From positions 62,001 through 126,000 of the forward strand of contig NZ_JBMHHY010000008.1 in NCBI RefSeq assembly GCF_049739465.1: a stretch of 64,000 bases of DNA. The letters run 5' to 3'. Below are positions 1 to 8,836 of this stretch, in pieces (position 1 is the first letter of the stretch; every line of letters begins with the position of its first letter). Under the pieces are notes generated by a model, which was given only the letters and a program-made list of their open reading frames with translations, was not told the DNA's origin and did no database searches. The translations under genes and the position numbers were made by a program. Source of the stretch: Embleya sp049739465. GTDB taxonomy: Bacteria; Actinomycetota; Actinomycetes; Streptomycetales; Streptomycetaceae.

Positions 1-1095
1 ATCAACTCGTTCAAGTCGTACATCCAGACGCTGGCCCCCGCCGCCGACAACATCGGCAACCAGTGGGCGCAGGGGCACAGCGGTGAGGACACCAAGGCGA
101 TGGGCATGGTGTACGAGATCTCGCAGGACCGGGCGATCCTGGACCGGATGATCGGGTTCTGCGACGCGGTCCTGTCCGAGCGCAACGACCTGGCGCCGGA
201 CCCGGTCGGCCAACACGTGTTGTGGACCGGCAACGTCGATCCGGCCTGGCCCAACGACATCACCGCCGACCCGATCGGTACGGGCGGCGAACAGGGCGAC
301 CCGGTGGGCCACTTGGCCAACTGCGCCCGGCTGATCCTGCAGACGCCCGCGATCTGGCAGACGCCGGTGACCCCGGGCGACCCGCACGGATACGGGGTCA
401 CCTACCTCGACCGGGCCAAGCGGTTCGTCAAGGAGGCGGACACCGCCGTCGACGGCCACATCCTGGCCCGCCTGTTGGACCTCTCCCAGGGCAACCGCCA
501 GTATTTCGCCGCCGATTCGCCGTACAAGGGTGGCCAGGCGGTGCCCTGGAACCAGCAGATGATGTTCGACTACGCCTTCCAGAACCTGGCGATCGCCCAC
601 GAGCTGCTGGCCGACGACCCGCAACGGGTCGCCCGCTACGACCAGTTGGTGCAGACCAGCGTGGACTGGTTCTTCGCGGCGGCGCGCAAGTACACCGACT
701 CGGCCGGGAACACGGCCTACGACTGGGGATACGCCGCGTCCCCCAAGGGTCTGGAGGACAACAACCACGGCAGCCTGGACTGCGCCGGTCTGTACCGCGC
801 CTACCTCAGCGGCCGCTACCACATCACCCCGGACATGCTGGCGCCGCTCGTCAACACCTTCGTGGACGTGATGAGCACCGGTCCGCGCCACTACGCGGGC
901 CGCATCGACGGCACCGACGGCTCCGGAAACAGCGGGCCCACCACGTATGTGCGCAGCGGTTGGCTCCTGATGGCCGAGTTCCGTCCGGACGCCTACCAGA
1001 CCCTGATGAACGTCGACTTCCCGAACGGCAACACCACGGCGAGCGACCAGTTCTCCCGCGGCCTGATGCTCAAGAGCCGCCGGAGTCAGCGGTAG
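1..1095 (+). CDS. Unidentified protein, C-terminal part (5' end outside window)
   Basis: The reading frame is open from the first base, so the true start lies upstream and at least 364 residues are visible. The sequence is rich in aromatic and Asn/Gly/His residues, for example DNNHGSLDCAGLYRAYLSG near residue 260, and alternates helices and loops. This resembles secreted alpha/alpha-toroid carbohydrate-active proteins, but no catalytic signature was identified. No membrane segment is visible in this part. A hairpin terminator follows the stop. The family assignment is only an impression; polysaccharide lyase-like is one possibility. Confidence 0.6.
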   Translation: MNSFKSYIQTLAPAADNIGNQWAQGHSGEDTKAMGMVYEISQDRAILDRMIGFCDAVLSERNDLAPDPVGQHVLWTGNVDPAWPNDITADPIGTGGEQGDPVGHLANCARLILQTPAIWQTPVTPGDPHGYGVTYLDRAKRFVKEADTAVDGHILARLLDLSQGNRQYFAADSPYKGGQAVPWNQQMMFDYAFQNLAIAHELLADDPQRVARYDQLVQTSVDWFFAAARKYTDSAGNTAYDWGYAASPKGLEDNNHGSLDCAGLYRAYLSGRYHITPDMLAPLVNTFVDVMSTGPRHYAGRIDGTDGSGNSGPTTYVRSGWLLMAEFRPDAYQTLMNVDFPNGNTTASDQFSRGLMLKSRRSQR

Positions 1096-1117
1096 CCGAC
1101 ACCCGACCCGGGGACAT

Positions 1118-1150
1118 CGCCCACGGCCCGCCTGCGGGCGGCCGTGGGCG
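1118..1150. terminator. Bidirectional hairpin terminator
   Basis: Perfect 11-bp arms CGCCCACGGCC and GGCCGTGGGCG flank a short G/C-rich loop that can pair further. It sits between the convergent genes ending at 1095 (+) and 1167 (-). There is no T-run, as is common in actinomycete terminators. Confidence 0.7.
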
Positions 1151-1166
1151 GGCCGATCCGGCGCCG

Positions 1167-1991
1167 CTACGGTTTGCGGGCCACGAAGCCCCATTGGGTG
1201 ACCGGGGGAGTGGTCACCGGCTCGTCGGGGCGCCACAGGGTGATCGAACCGAAGCCCGGCTCGAGAAGGTCGAGGTGGTCGGCGAAGGAGCCGAGCACCT
1301 CGGCCGGGCGGGAGACGTACGGGAGCGCGCCGCCGTCGGCGTACTCGTCGGACGCGGCCCGTGTTTCCGGGGTTTCGATGGTGTCGCACAGGACCAGGTG
1401 GCTGCCCGAGGGGAACGCGTCCAGGTAGGTGCGCAGCAGGGTCGTGGCCCGCGCGTCGTCGGTGACGTGGCCCAGCGTGGAGAGCAACATCAGTGCGACC
1501 GGTTGGGAGAGGTCCAGCGTCTCGGCGGCCTCGCGCAGCACCGTCTCGGCGTCCGTCAGGTCGGCCGGGACGAACGCGGTGGCCCCCTCCGGCCGACCGG
1601 TCAGGAGCGCGCGGGCGTGGGCGAGCACGATCGGGTCGTTGTCGACGTATACGATCCGCGCCTGCGGGGCGGCGCGTTGGGCCACCTCGTGGGTGGCCTC
1701 CGCGGTGGGCAGCCCGGTGCCCAGGTCGAGGAACTGCCGGATCCCGGCGGCCTCGGCGAGATGACGTACCGCACGCGCCTGGAACCGCCGCGAGGCGCGG
1801 GCGATGTCGACGATCTGCGGGAAGGACTCCTGTAACCGCGCCCCCAGGGCCCGGTCCACCGGGTAGTTGTCCTTGCCGCCCAGCCAGAAGTTCCACATGC
1901 GCGCCGAGTGCGGTGTCGTCGTGTCGATCGCCTGCACCGTTGCGGCAGACGGCTGTTCGGCGTGCATGGCGCTGTTCATCATGTTGTTCAT
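1167..1991 (-). CDS. SAM-dependent methyltransferase, Methyltransf_19 (DUF574) family
   Basis: The protein of about 274 residues carries the family signatures: HSARMWNFWLGGKDNY near residues 28-43, FLDLGTGLPT as the SAM-binding glycine loop, VYVDNDPIVLAHARALL as the following acidic strand, and a C-terminal WRPDEP segment. These proteins are abundant in actinomycetes and their substrates are mostly unknown. The ATG at 1991 was chosen because GGAGGG lies 7 nt upstream; an in-frame start at 2060 lacks such support. Codon 53 (1833-1835) is TTA, so translation may depend on the bldA tRNA. It is convergent with the preceding gene and divergent from the dioxygenase at 2230, with about 240 bp between. 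Confidence 0.88.
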   Translation of the reverse strand: MNNMMNSAMHAEQPSAATVQAIDTTTPHSARMWNFWLGGKDNYPVDRALGARLQESFPQIVDIARASRRFQARAVRHLAEAAGIRQFLDLGTGLPTAEATHEVAQRAAPQARIVYVDNDPIVLAHARALLTGRPEGATAFVPADLTDAETVLREAAETLDLSQPVALMLLSTLGHVTDDARATTLLRTYLDAFPSGSHLVLCDTIETPETRAASDEYADGGALPYVSRPAEVLGSFADHLDLLEPGFGSITLWRPDEPVTTPPVTQWGFVARKP

Positions 1992-2229
1992 GATGCTGCC
2001 CTCCATTGTTCGGCACGGCTGATCGGCCGGCCGGGCCGATCCTTTCAGGACCTGTGACAATCACCGTTCGCGGGTCCGGCGTCGTCGCCCACCGTGCCCG
2101 CTGCACCCGGGCCGAAGACTTTCCCTCCTGCCGACCAGGGGCGTTTCTCCCGACTTTCACCGGGGCAGGCTGCCCGGTGCAGCGAGGATCGGAGCCACGG
2201 ACCGGATGGCGCTGCCGAGGAGGCGTGCG

Positions 2230-3204
2230 GTGACGGATCCGACCATCGCCGGGTTGGTCGTGCGACCGATGGCCACCCGCATCGGAGCCGAGATCTCCGG
2301 TGTAGATCTGTCCGACCCGCTGGACGACGAGGTCGCCGACGCGATCTGGTCCGCGGTACTCCGCTGGAAGGTGGTGTTCTTTCGTGAGCAGCACCTCGAT
2401 CACGCCGGGCATGTCGCGCTCGCCCGCCGGTTCGGTGCGCCCATCCTCTCGCCGTCGCGCGGCGACGCCTCCCCGGCCGCCTTCCCGCAGGTGCAGTCGA
2501 TGGTCGACCGGCTCGAGTTGGCCGAACGCTACGGACAGGACCGCGCGCAATGGTTGGACCGGCGGCGGCACACCCTGCTGCGCGACTGGCACAGTGACCT
2601 GACTCCCTGGATCGATCCCCCGGCCGCCACCATGCTGCGCGCAGAGGCCGCTCCGCCGTACGGTGGCGACACCACGTGGGCCAACCTGGCGGCGGCCTAC
2701 GCCGGCCTGTCCGAACCCCTGCGGCGCCTGGCCGAGAGTCTGCGCGCCGAACACCGCCGAGGGGTCGGATATCTACCGCTACCCGGCCACGACGCCTACG
2801 CGCAGGAGTTGCAGGAGCGACCGGTGGTCTCGATCCACCCGCTCGTGCGGGTACATCCCGAGACCGGGGAGCGGGTGCTCCTCGTCAACCCCTACTACGT
2901 CGAGCGATTCGTCGAGTTGTCGCGGGCCGAGAGCCGCGCCCTGCTCGAGCTGTTCGTCGACCAGGCCACCCGGCCCGAATACACCGTGCGATTCCCGTGG
3001 GAGCCGGGGAGCATCGCGTTCTGGGACAACCGAGCCACCATTCACCTGGCCGCCCAGGACCGTGACCATCTCGACTCCCCACGCATCCTGCACCGCGTCA
3101 TGCTCGCCGGCGATGTCCCGGTCGGCGTGGATGGAACGCCATCCACAGCGGTCGCCGGGGCACCGCTCACCGAACCGAAGGACGAACTCGCCGCACCGCG
3201 CTGA
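2230..3204 (+). CDS. TauD/TfdA-family Fe(II)/2-oxoglutarate dioxygenase
   Basis: A 324-residue non-haem iron oxygenase. The iron ligands are visible as WHSD (first His and Asp of HxD) and the distal His in DNRATIHLAAQD, followed by RILHRVM, where the Arg binds 2-oxoglutarate. The GTG at 2230 is preferred because AGGAGG (2218-2223) lies 6 nt before it; an ATG at 2206 has weaker support. The stop is about 60 bp before the tandem NIS synthetase, so the two are probably co-transcribed. In siderophore and NRPS loci, relatives such as SyrP hydroxylate the beta carbon of Asp or similar acids. That role here is inference, and taurine-type sulfonate use cannot be excluded. Confidence 0.9.
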   Translation: MTDPTIAGLVVRPMATRIGAEISGVDLSDPLDDEVADAIWSAVLRWKVVFFREQHLDHAGHVALARRFGAPILSPSRGDASPAAFPQVQSMVDRLELAERYGQDRAQWLDRRRHTLLRDWHSDLTPWIDPPAATMLRAEAAPPYGGDTTWANLAAAYAGLSEPLRRLAESLRAEHRRGVGYLPLPGHDAYAQELQERPVVSIHPLVRVHPETGERVLLVNPYYVERFVELSRAESRALLELFVDQATRPEYTVRFPWEPGSIAFWDNRATIHLAAQDRDHLDSPRILHRVMLAGDVPVGVDGTPSTAVAGAPLTEPKDELAAPR

Positions 3205-3266
3205 CGCATCCGCCTCGCGGCAATCCGTTGCACCATCGCTGGGAAACGAACCGTGGGGGACAACGG

Positions 3267-6200
3267 ATGGATGAGGTCCCATGCTCGGCGCCACAACAGG
3301 CAACATCCGCCGTTCCCGACGAGTTCGGGCAGGAAGCCCGGAGGAGAACTCTCGACCGACTGGTTTCGGCCCTGGTCCGGGAGGAACTGCTGGACCTCGA
3401 GGACGCCGAGCGGCATGGTTTGGCCATCCCGGTGCGGCAGGTCACCGCCGCCGGCCGGCTGGTCGTCGATGGTGTCGTCGCCCTGCGCACCGGCGCCGGC
3501 ACCCGGCAACCGATCACCGAACCGGTCTGCCTCGTCGACGTGTTGGTCCGCCTCGGCCTGGTGCCGGTGCGCGGCCTGGACTGGGCACAGGTCCGCAGCG
3601 AGATCGCGGCCGGCGTCGAGGGCCATACGCTCGCCCTGGACGGGGCGGCTCGGCAGGCGGGGAAGATGCGCGCCGGCGGTGAGTGGGATCCGAAGCGCCC
3701 CTTCACCGCTCTGCTGGATCGACTGCCCGCCGGTTCTCCGCTGGTGGGGTTCGAGCAGCTGGTCGTGGACGGTCACCCGCTGCACCCGGCGGCCATGAGC
3801 AGGCTGGGCATGTCCGCCGCGGATGTGCTGCGGTACGCCCCCGAGTTCGGTGCCGCCTTCGCGCTTCCCCTGGTGGCGGTGGCGCGCGAGGCGGCCTCGG
3901 GCGCGGACGGCCGGGGCGGGACGGCACCCGGTGACCGAAGTGCCGGTCCGGCGGCGGCCGAGGCGGTGCTGAGCCGGGCGATTCCCGGCGCGGTGGCGGC
4001 CGCTCGGGCGGAGTTGGCGGATGCCGGGTACGACCCCGATCGGTACATCCTGCTGCCGGTCCATCCGCACCAGCGGGATCACGCACTCCCGAGGTTGCAC
4101 GGTGATGCGCTGACGGCCGGCCTCGTGGTGCCCCTGGCCGTCACGGTCCCGGCCCGTCCGCTGTTGTCCACCCGCACCCTGGCCGTCCGCGAGCCGGGCT
4201 CGCCGGCCGGGCTGCATATCAAGACGGCCCTGGAGGTACAGATCACCAGCGCGGTACGGGGCGTCTCCGTCCAGGCCGTGCGCAACGGCCCGCGGCTCTC
4301 GGTCCTCCTGGAGCACATCGCCGCCGAGGAACACGACATGCGCAGCCTCACGGTCTGCCGGGAGCAGGCCGGGGTCTGCTTCGTGCCGGTCGAGCAGGCC
4401 GGAGCCGACGCAAGCGCCCGCCGACGGTCGCTCGGCGCGGTGCTGCGCGAGGACCCGGAAACCCTGCTCGCGCCGGGGGAGGTGGTGTTGCCGATCGCGG
4501 CGCTGCTCGCCCGCTCGCCGCTCACCGGCCGGACGATCCTGCATGACGTGGTCACCGAGCCGGCGGGCGGGGACCCGGACATGTCCGGCGCCGACGCGGT
4601 CGAGCGATGGCTCCGCCACTACCTGGAGCTGATCGTGCCACCCACGCTGACGCTGCTGACCCGGTACGGGATCGCGCTGGAGGCCCACTCGCAGAACACC
4701 CTGCTCGCCCTGCGCGGCGGACTGCCCAGCCGCGTCCTGATCCGGGATCTGGGCAGCGTCCGCATCCTGGCCGCGCGGCTGGCCCGCTCGGGGCATACCG
4801 TCATGCTCGCCCCCGGCTCCGCCCTGTACGCCTCGGACGCCGACACGCTGCGGTCCAAGCTGTACTTCGCCCTCTTCGGACACCAACTCGGCGAACTGGT
4901 ACCCGCCTTGGCCGAGGTGGGCGGCTGCCCGGAGCAGGTGTTGTGGCCCGTTGTCCGGGACATCTGCCGGCAGACATTCATCCGCCTGACGGCCCGGGCA
5001 CTCGGCGCCGATGCGGCGGCGGACGCCTGCGCCGACGCCCTGGCCCTGCTCGAGGACCCCTGGCCGGTCAAGGGCCTGCTCCGGATGCGCCTGACCGGGC
5101 AGGTGACCGAGCAGCCCCACTTCGCCGGCCCCAACCCGCTGCGCCGAGTACAGGGCGAGGTCGAGGCCGGGGTCTTGGCAGAACTGCGCGCGCACGACCC
5201 GGACTTGGCGATCCGCTGGCTGACCGAACTCGACGCCGCGCGCCGGGACACGGCACAGGACCTCCTGGCGGCACTGCGCCGCGAAGGGCTGGTCACCGGC
5301 CCGCACGGTGCGGCGGACCGCCCCGAGCAGGTGGTCGACAACCTGCGCACCACGAGTGGCAACTGGACCGGACTGCGCGCGGAACTGGCCGACTCCGCCG
5401 CCAACCTGGCGCTGAGCCGAGCGGCGGCCCGACGCCGGAGAGAGGTCCTCCGGGCCACGGGTGCTCCCGACCCGCTCAGCACGGTTCCCGCAGGATCTTC
5501 CCCCTCCGACGTCACCCTTGCCCTGGATGCCCTGGAAACCGAGGGCCACGCCCTGCACCCGTGCCGCCGCACCCGGCTGGGGTTCTCCACCGCCGATGTA
5601 CTCGCCTACACCCCCGAATCCGGTGCGACGGTGAGGGTGGAGATGGTCGCCGTCCACCGGGGGTCCGCTCTGGAGACCGCCCATGAGGACGGGCGCACGG
5701 TGGGCGACCTGCTTGCGGCGGCCTATCCCGCCCTCACGTCCCGGGCCGTACGCGGCCTGCGGGAGCGTGGGTACGACCCGGACGCCTACGTGTTGGTTCC
5801 GGTCCACCCCTGGCAGGCACGGAACGTGCTGCCGTCCGCCTACGACACCGAGATCGCCGCCGGCCTGGTGGTGCGGCTGCCCGAGGCCGCCCTGGCCTGC
5901 CGCCCGACCTCCAGCATCCGCACCCTGGTCACCATCGACCCGGGCCGGGACGGCGAGCGACTCACCCTCAAACTCGCGCTGGACGTGCAACTCACCGGGG
6001 GACGCCGAACCATCTCCCCCGCAACGACCCGCAACAGCCCACGCCTTGGCCCACTCCTGCGGCGCCTGCTCGCCGCGGAGCCGCGCACCACCGGACGAGT
6101 GGACTTCGTCCCGGAGTTGGCCGGCGTCGCCTTCGACCCACCGGAAGGGCCCTCGGGTCCGCCCATCCGTCACCGGGGGTTGTCCGCACTGCTTCGCCCG

Positions 6201-6917
6201 GACCCGGCGGGAGGACTTCGTCCGGGCGAGACCATGGTCAGCGGCGTCACACTGCTCGCCCGCTCACCGGTGACCGGGCACCCCCTGCTGACCGACGTGG
6301 TCAATGCTCGGGCCACCGCGGACGGCATCGCACCCTCCGCCGCGGCACTGGCCTTCCTCCGCGAGTACGGCGACCTGCTCTGCTCGGCCGCGTTGCCGCT
6401 GCTGTGGCGCCACGGGATCGCGATCGAGGCGCACTTGCAGAACACCCTGCTTGTGCTCCGCCGGCCGGATCCGATCCGGCTCGTGTTGCGGGACAGCGGC
6501 GGGCTGCGCCTGCACCCGGGCCGTTTCGGCGAGACCGGATCCGACTTCACCCCGCACCCAGGGTCGTTGACGGTCACCGAGCACATCGAGGAGGTCCGCG
6601 CCAAGCTCTGCCACGCGGTGATCCACGCCAACCTGGGCATCCTGATCGACCGGTTGCGGCAGGAATTCCGGCTGCCCGCACCCACCCCATGGGACGTGGT
6701 CCGGGCAGTCGTCGAGGAGATCCGGGCAGACGTGTCGAGCAGCGCCACGCCCGGACTGGCCGGGCGGGTGGCACAGGACACCGCCGCGCTGCTCGGCCCG
6801 CACCTCCCGCAGAAGGCTCTGGTCACCATGCGGCTCTTCCCCGGCCGCGGCGACATCTATCTCCCCCAGCCCAACCCCCTGCACTGTCACGAGAGTTCCC
6901 CCGGCGACCTTCGCTGA
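3267..6917 (+). CDS. Tandem-fused NIS siderophore synthetase (two IucA/IucC modules)
   Basis: The 1216-residue protein is about twice the usual 550-620 residues of an NRPS-independent siderophore (NIS) synthetase. Each half carries a full family set. Module 1 (about 15-650) has HPLHPAAMSRLG, PVHPHQRD, IKTALEVQITSAVR, IALEAHSQNTLL and LIRDLGSVR. Module 2 (about 690-1216) has HALHPCRRTRLGFS, PVHPWQAR, LKLALDVQLTGGRR, IAIEAHLQNTLL and VLRDSGG. NIS enzymes adenylate a carboxylate such as citrate and couple it to an amine or alcohol. In module 2 the ATP-site motif QITSxxR reads QLTGGRR, with Ser changed to Gly. The ATG at 3267 follows GGGGGA by 6 nt; a TTG at 3228 is less likely. The upstream partner is the dioxygenase. 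No transporter or receptor gene accompanies it, so the product is unknown. Confidence 0.9.
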   Translation: MDEVPCSAPQQATSAVPDEFGQEARRRTLDRLVSALVREELLDLEDAERHGLAIPVRQVTAAGRLVVDGVVALRTGAGTRQPITEPVCLVDVLVRLGLVPVRGLDWAQVRSEIAAGVEGHTLALDGAARQAGKMRAGGEWDPKRPFTALLDRLPAGSPLVGFEQLVVDGHPLHPAAMSRLGMSAADVLRYAPEFGAAFALPLVAVAREAASGADGRGGTAPGDRSAGPAAAEAVLSRAIPGAVAAARAELADAGYDPDRYILLPVHPHQRDHALPRLHGDALTAGLVVPLAVTVPARPLLSTRTLAVREPGSPAGLHIKTALEVQITSAVRGVSVQAVRNGPRLSVLLEHIAAEEHDMRSLTVCREQAGVCFVPVEQAGADASARRRSLGAVLREDPETLLAPGEVVLPIAALLARSPLTGRTILHDVVTEPAGGDPDMSGADAVERWLRHYLELIVPPTLTLLTRYGIALEAHSQNTLLALRGGLPSRVLIRDLGSVRILAARLARSGHTVMLAPGSALYASDADTLRSKLYFALFGHQLGELVPALAEVGGCPEQVLWPVVRDICRQTFIRLTARALGADAAADACADALALLEDPWPVKGLLRMRLTGQVTEQPHFAGPNPLRRVQGEVEAGVLAELRAHDPDLAIRWLTELDAARRDTAQDLLAALRREGLVTGPHGAADRPEQVVDNLRTTSGNWTGLRAELADSAANLALSRAAARRRREVLRATGAPDPLSTVPAGSSPSDVTLALDALETEGHALHPCRRTRLGFSTADVLAYTPESGATVRVEMVAVHRGSALETAHEDGRTVGDLLAAAYPALTSRAVRGLRERGYDPDAYVLVPVHPWQARNVLPSAYDTEIAAGLVVRLPEAALACRPTSSIRTLVTIDPGRDGERLTLKLALDVQLTGGRRTISPATTRNSPRLGPLLRRLLAAEPRTTGRVDFVPELAGVAFDPPEGPSGPPIRHRGLSALLRPDPAGGLRPGETMVSGVTLLARSPVTGHPLLTDVVNARATADGIAPSAAALAFLREYGDLLCSAALPLLWRHGIAIEAHLQNTLLVLRRPDPIRLVLRDSGGLRLHPGRFGETGSDFTPHPGSLTVTEHIEEVRAKLCHAVIHANLGILIDRLRQEFRLPAPTPWDVVRAVVEEIRADVSSSATPGLAGRVAQDTAALLGPHLPQKALVTMRLFPGRGDIYLPQPNPLHCHESSPGDLR

Positions 6918-6968
6918 GGCGGACTGTTCGACGGCCGGTTCGATCGCCCTGCGGGGCGCAGGTGCCGG

Positions 6969-7160
6969 TCAGGGTCGGCAGTGGGGCCGGGTGCGGGCGG
7001 CGTAGGAGCGCGCGGCAGTGAGCAGGCCGAGGCCGAGGCCGCCGAACGCCATGCCGCCGAAGGCGACCAGCCACAACGTCCCGGACCGGGTGGCGCCCAT
7101 GGCCGCGTCGGGTTCGGGCGCCGCGACCACGTCGAGCGCGGCGAGTGGGGCATAGCGCGG
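6969..7160 (-). pseudogene. Possible remnant of a cell-wall-anchored protein C-terminus
   Basis: Between 6918 and 7486 no convincing gene is present. In this reverse frame the last 60 or so residues read like the tail of a surface protein: a Pro/Ala-rich stretch, one hydrophobic segment (SGTLWLVAFGGMAFGGLG) and a short basic end. No clear LAxTG/LPxTG sortase motif and no start codon with a ribosome binding site are seen. It may be a decayed fragment or chance. Confidence 0.2.
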
Positions 7161-7416
7161 CAACCGCCGCGCCCGGCGCCCACCCGGGCCATCCCCGAAC
7201 CCACCCCCACCCGTTCCCGCGCGACTTCGCGGCAACGGACCGTGCCCCGTCGTGCCTTCGTTCCGATACGGGCGCAAGCATGGCGACCTCCGACTCCCTC
7301 GACCAGGACGCCCATGCTCGCCCGCCACACCCGCCGGCCACATCCACAACGCGCCGGACCGCCCCGGTCCCCCGCCCGGGGGACCGGAACACCCCACCGG
7401 GCGGACGCGCGCGGAA

Positions 7417-7463
7417 GGACCCCGGGCGACGGTGGAGGTGTCTCCCGCCATCGCCCGGGGTCC
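7417..7463. terminator. Strong hairpin terminator of the aspartokinase operon
   Basis: Perfect 13-bp arms GGACCCCGGGCGA and TCGCCCGGGGTCC enclose a 21-nt segment with weak internal pairing. It lies about 25 bp beyond the aspartokinase stop (reverse strand) and can also stop transcription arriving from the NIS gene side. Confidence 0.8.
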
Positions 7464-7486
7464 GGGCCGGTCCGACGAGCCGTCGG

Positions 7487-8749
7487 TCAGCGGCCCGTGC
7501 CCGCGTGGACCAGGGCCTTTTCGGTGGTGTCCAGGTCGAACGCGGTATGCAGCGCGCGGACCGCGGCGGCCACCTGCGTGGTGCGGCACAGGACCGAGAT
7601 GCGGATCTCCGACGTGGAGATGATCTCGATATTGATCCCGGTCGCCGCCAGGGTCTCGCAGAACGTCGCGGTCACCCCGGGACTGGTCCGCATCCCGGTG
7701 CCGATCAGCGAGATCTTGCCGATGTCCTCGTCGTGGGTGACCTCCTCGAAGCCGATTTCCGGGCGCAGTTCGCGTAGTGCGGTCAGGGCGGCGGGGGCGC
7801 CTTCCTTGGGGAGCACGAAGGTGATGTCGGTGCTTCCGCCGGTGGGCTGCGCCGCGTTCTGGACGACCATGTCGATCTCGCCGCCCGCGTCGGCGACGGT
7901 GCGGACCAGCCGGCCGACCGCGTCGGCGTGGTCGGGCACGCCGAGTACGGTGACCTTGGCACCGGAGGTGTCGTGGGCGACTCCGGTGATCGTCGAGCGT
8001 TCGGAGCCGCCGTCGGCCGAACCGGACACCGTGGTGCCGGGTTTGTCACCGTACGCGGAGCGCACATGGATGGGTACGCCGCAGCGGCGGGCGTATTCGA
8101 CGGAGCGCAGGGCCAGTACCTTGCTGCCCGAGGCGGCCATCTCCTGCATCGCCTCGTAGCTGATGTGGTCGAGCAGCCCGGCGTTCGGGACTATTCGGGG
8201 ATCCGCGCTGTAGACGCCGTCGACGTCCGTGTAGATCTCGCAGACGTCCGCCTTGAGCGCGGCGGCGAGTGCGATCGCGGTGGTGTCCGAGCCGCCGCGG
8301 CCCAAAGTGGTGATGTCGTCGGTGTCCCGGCTCAGTCCCTGGAATCCGGCCACCAGGACGATGGCGCCGCGGTCGAGTTCGCGGCGGATGCGCTGTGGTG
8401 CCACCTCGATGATCTGGGCGTTGCCGTGGTCGGCGGTGGTGAACACCCCGGCCTGGGGGCCGGAGAGCGAGCACGCCCGTTCGCCGAGTGCGCGAATGGC
8501 CATCGCGGCCAGGGCGTTGGAGATCCGCTCGCCCGACGTGAACAACATGTCGAGTTCGCGCGGGTGCGGTAATGGGGTGATCTGCCGGGCCAGGTCCAGC
8601 AGTTCGTCGGTGGTGTCGCCCATCGCGGACAGGACCACGACGACGTCGTGACCCTCCCGGTGGGTGGCGACCACACGTTCGGCGACTCGTTTGATGCGGT
8701 CGGTGCTGTGCACCGAGGAGCCGCCGTATTTCTGGACGATGAGAACCAT
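7487..8749 (-). CDS. ask: Aspartokinase (Ask/LysC type), probably dedicated to the adjacent polymer pathway
   Basis: The 420-residue enzyme phosphorylates L-aspartate, the first step to aspartate semialdehyde. The N-terminal kinase domain starts VQKYGGSS and contains TSGERIS and GRGGSDTTA; two ACT domains follow from about residue 255, and the protein ends in the typical HAGTGR. The start is ATG with GGAGGAG just upstream. The effector-binding segment reads QNAAQPTGGSTDITF (297-311). In Corynebacterium LysC the matching segment is QNVSSVEDGTTDITF, and Ser301, whose substitution relieves lysine/threonine inhibition, aligns with Ala300 here. Codon 60 (8570-8572) is TTA. The gene is the last of three co-directional genes, 87 bp after the aminotransferase, and presumably boosts aspartate semialdehyde for diaminobutyrate synthesis. 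Confidence 0.95.
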   Translation of the reverse strand: MVLIVQKYGGSSVHSTDRIKRVAERVVATHREGHDVVVVLSAMGDTTDELLDLARQITPLPHPRELDMLFTSGERISNALAAMAIRALGERACSLSGPQAGVFTTADHGNAQIIEVAPQRIRRELDRGAIVLVAGFQGLSRDTDDITTLGRGGSDTTAIALAAALKADVCEIYTDVDGVYSADPRIVPNAGLLDHISYEAMQEMAASGSKVLALRSVEYARRCGVPIHVRSAYGDKPGTTVSGSADGGSERSTITGVAHDTSGAKVTVLGVPDHADAVGRLVRTVADAGGEIDMVVQNAAQPTGGSTDITFVLPKEGAPAALTALRELRPEIGFEEVTHDEDIGKISLIGTGMRTSPGVTATFCETLAATGINIEIISTSEIRISVLCRTTQVAAAVRALHTAFDLDTTEKALVHAGTGR

Positions 8750-8836
8750 GGGGAGGTCTCCTCCAGCGGCTGCCGGGGGTAGGGGCAGCCGGTCGGCGCC
8801 GAGTCGGCCGGGGTCGGCCGACGCATCGGCGTGGGG

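Noticed and set aside
3042..6173. Long reverse-strand frame of about 1040 codons opposite the NIS gene
   Set aside because: It is the G/C-driven shadow of the NIS gene: arginine/glutamine/glycine-rich with no family motifs, whereas the forward frame carries all NIS motifs.
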